Positions 14,216 to 15,692 of a DNA stretch of 15,692 nt are shown here, piece by piece. The stretch lies in assembly GCA_038245725.1 (NCBI GenBank), contig JBBRSD010000016.1, positions 1 to 15,692 of the forward strand, written 5' to 3'. Below the pieces are notes generated by a model. It had not been told where the DNA came from, ran no database searches, and worked only from the letters and a program-made list of their open reading frames with translations. A program made the translations under genes and the position numbers. Position 1 is the stretch's first letter; the number at the start of each line of letters is the position of its first letter. This stretch comes from JBBRSD01 sp038245725 (lineage in GTDB: Bacteria; Actinomycetota; Coriobacteriia; Anaerosomatales; JAAXUF01).

Positions 14216-15692
14216 TCAGCGGAGCTCGTCATCTTCGTGGTGGCGACCGGCAAGCAGCCCAACCCGCCGAGCGAAGCGACGCTGGATCCACTTCACGACC
14301 TCCACGACCCCGAGGGGCAGGAACGCGCAACCGGCCACGACACCCCAGTCTTTCGCGCCGAGTGGAACGGTGTGGAGGATGGAGCGCAAGAACGGAACGT
14401 AGACGGCCGCCAACTGCAGGAAAACGCAAACCGCCACGGCACCCCACAGCCAGCCGTTCTTGAACAGACGTGCGTCGAATGCCGAGCGTGTCTCCGATCG
14501 TGAGCTGAAGACGTGAACCACCTGGGCGAGCGCGAGGGTCATGAACGCCACCGTGATCGCGTGCGGAAGCCCCTCGGGTTCCGCACCGTACATTCGCATT
14601 CCGAGGAAGAACGCCAGCAACGTGACCGCGGCGAGCAGCAACCCTTGCCAGCCGATCATGACCAAGAGCCGCGCCGGCAGTAGAGGCGCCTTCGGATCGT
14701 GCGGAGGCCGGCTCATCATGCCGGGCACCGAAGGCTCGAGGGCTAACGCGAGCGCAGGAAAGATGTCAGTGATCATGTTCAGCCACAGGATCTGAAGCGC
14801 GCCGAGGGGCAGCGGCCAGCCGACCATCAGCGCAATGAATACGGTCAGGAGCTCCGCGAAATTGCACGAGAAGAGATAGCGAATGAACCGGAGGATGTTC
14901 GCGTAGATGATCCGTCCCTGTTCGACCGCGCGGACAATCGTGGCGAAGTTGTCGTCGAGGATGACCATATCAGCCGTCTCCTTGGCGACCTCCGTCCCTT
15001 TGATGCCCATGGCGATGCCGATGTCAGCCTTCTTCAAGGCCGGAGCATCGTTCACACCGTCGCCGGTCATCGCCACAATTTGCCCCTGCGCCTGCAGCGC
15101 TTCGACGATCTGAAGCTTGTGCTTGGGCGACACGCGAGCAAAGACCGCAGCCCCCTTCACGGTCTCCTGCCATCCCGCAGCGTCGAGATCGGTCAGCTCA
15201 CGCGCGTGCACGATCCGGAGCGGCTGGCCGTTCAGATCGCGGTCGATGCCGAGCTGGCGGGCGATCTCGGCCGCAGTGGTCTGCTGGTCGCCGGTGATCA
15301 TCACCGAACGAATGCCAGCTTCGCGACAGGTGGCGATCGCGGCCTTCGCCTCGTCGCGCAGAGGATCGGTCATGGCGACGAGACCCACGAAGACCAGGTG
15401 GTTCGTGGCGTCGACGTCATGCTCGCTCTGGCCTTCGGGCAGATCACGATAGGCCAACGCGAGCACGCGTAGCGCCGCCCCAGCGAGGCCCTGATTCATC
15501 TCCTCCCAGCGCGCGCGATCATCAGCAGTGAGGGGCGTCACGCCGCTGGTGCGAACCTGGGAAGCGCTCGCCGCGAGCACCGTGGACGGCGACCCTTTCA
15601 CGAACATGATCAGCCGGCCGTGAGGCATCCGGTGCACGGTGGCCATGCGCTTGGTCGCGCTATCGAACGGCTGCTCGCGGATGCGGGGGAAC
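14216..15692 (-). CDS. Cation-transporting P-type ATPase, P2/calcium-type (partial, N-terminus off the right edge)
   Basis: This is the C-terminal 491 codons of an ATP-driven cation pump; the frame is open through the right edge. It begins inside the nucleotide-binding domain with EQPFDSATKRM, then FVKGSPSTVL. The P domain follows with MITGDQQTTA and the hinge TGDGVNDAP (15041-15067). The membrane part has M5 with CNFAELLTVF and M6 with LWLNMITD. These Asn/Glu and Asn/Thr/Asp residues sit where SERCA has N768/E771 and N796/T799/D800, which favours Ca2+-type (P2A, PacL-like) transport. Four further helices follow, including VVHVFSSRSE in the M8 region. The phosphorylated Asp (DKTGT), the PEGLP loop and the N-terminus lie outside the window, so exact ion specificity stays open. 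The gene lies upstream of DUF2254 on the same strand. Confidence 0.92.
   Translation of the reverse strand, partial: FPRIREQPFDSATKRMATVHRMPHGRLIMFVKGSPSTVLAASASQVRTSGVTPLTADDRARWEEMNQGLAGAALRVLALAYRDLPEGQSEHDVDATNHLVFVGLVAMTDPLRDEAKAAIATCREAGIRSVMITGDQQTTAAEIARQLGIDRDLNGQPLRIVHARELTDLDAAGWQETVKGAAVFARVSPKHKLQIVEALQAQGQIVAMTGDGVNDAPALKKADIGIAMGIKGTEVAKETADMVILDDNFATIVRAVEQGRIIYANILRFIRYLFSCNFAELLTVFIALMVGWPLPLGALQILWLNMITDIFPALALALEPSVPGMMSRPPHDPKAPLLPARLLVMIGWQGLLLAAVTLLAFFLGMRMYGAEPEGLPHAITVAFMTLALAQVVHVFSSRSETRSAFDARLFKNGWLWGAVAVCVFLQLAAVYVPFLRSILHTVPLGAKDWGVVAGCAFLPLGVVEVVKWIQRRFARRVGLLAGRHHEDDELR

Overview
The window is a high-GC, densely packed bacterial segment. Genes overlap or nearly touch, and starts include GTG. 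It has two facing blocks plus a trailing pair. Gene content and base composition suggest a GC-rich Gram-negative of soil or sediment type (proteobacterial or myxobacterial in flavour). Nothing in the sequence fixes the taxon, so this is a low-confidence inference.

Left block (1-6919, minus strand): a near-complete N-ATPase operon, the laterally spread alternative F-type ATPase, in its diagnostic order atpD-C-Q-R-B-E-F-A-G. Gamma (atpG) is cut by the left edge. The order, the two extra membrane proteins AtpQ and AtpR, the lack of a delta gene, the delta-like extension on the b subunit and a c subunit with a carboxylate in each helix all separate it from a housekeeping ATP synthase. The beta, alpha and b/delta subunits each end in a K/P/A/E-rich tail of about 58-64 residues. 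In AtpF the tail is a six-fold 8-residue repeat.

Region 6920-7336 separates the divergent blocks. It holds no convincing gene and contains a 16-bp inverted repeat that could be an operator.

Right block (7337-12547, plus strand): four tightly coupled genes for a HAD-family hydrolase, acetate kinase, xylulose-5-P/fructose-6-P phosphoketolase and class I fructose-bisphosphate aldolase. Phosphoketolase makes acetyl-phosphate from sugar phosphates, and acetate kinase turns it into ATP plus acetate. This is respiration-independent ATP production, next to a rotary ATPase thought to work mainly as an ATP-driven ion pump. A plausible reading is a stress or low-oxygen energy module that makes ATP by substrate-level phosphorylation and spends it on the ion gradient.

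Trailing pair (12763-15692, minus strand): a DUF2254 membrane protein downstream of the C-terminal half of a calcium-type (P2) cation-transporting P-type ATPase that continues past the right edge. Between the aldolase and DUF2254 genes lies a hairpin at the aldolase stop codon and what may be the frameshifted N-terminal remnant of another gene on the minus strand.

No tRNA, rRNA, CRISPR array, insertion sequence or integrase was seen.
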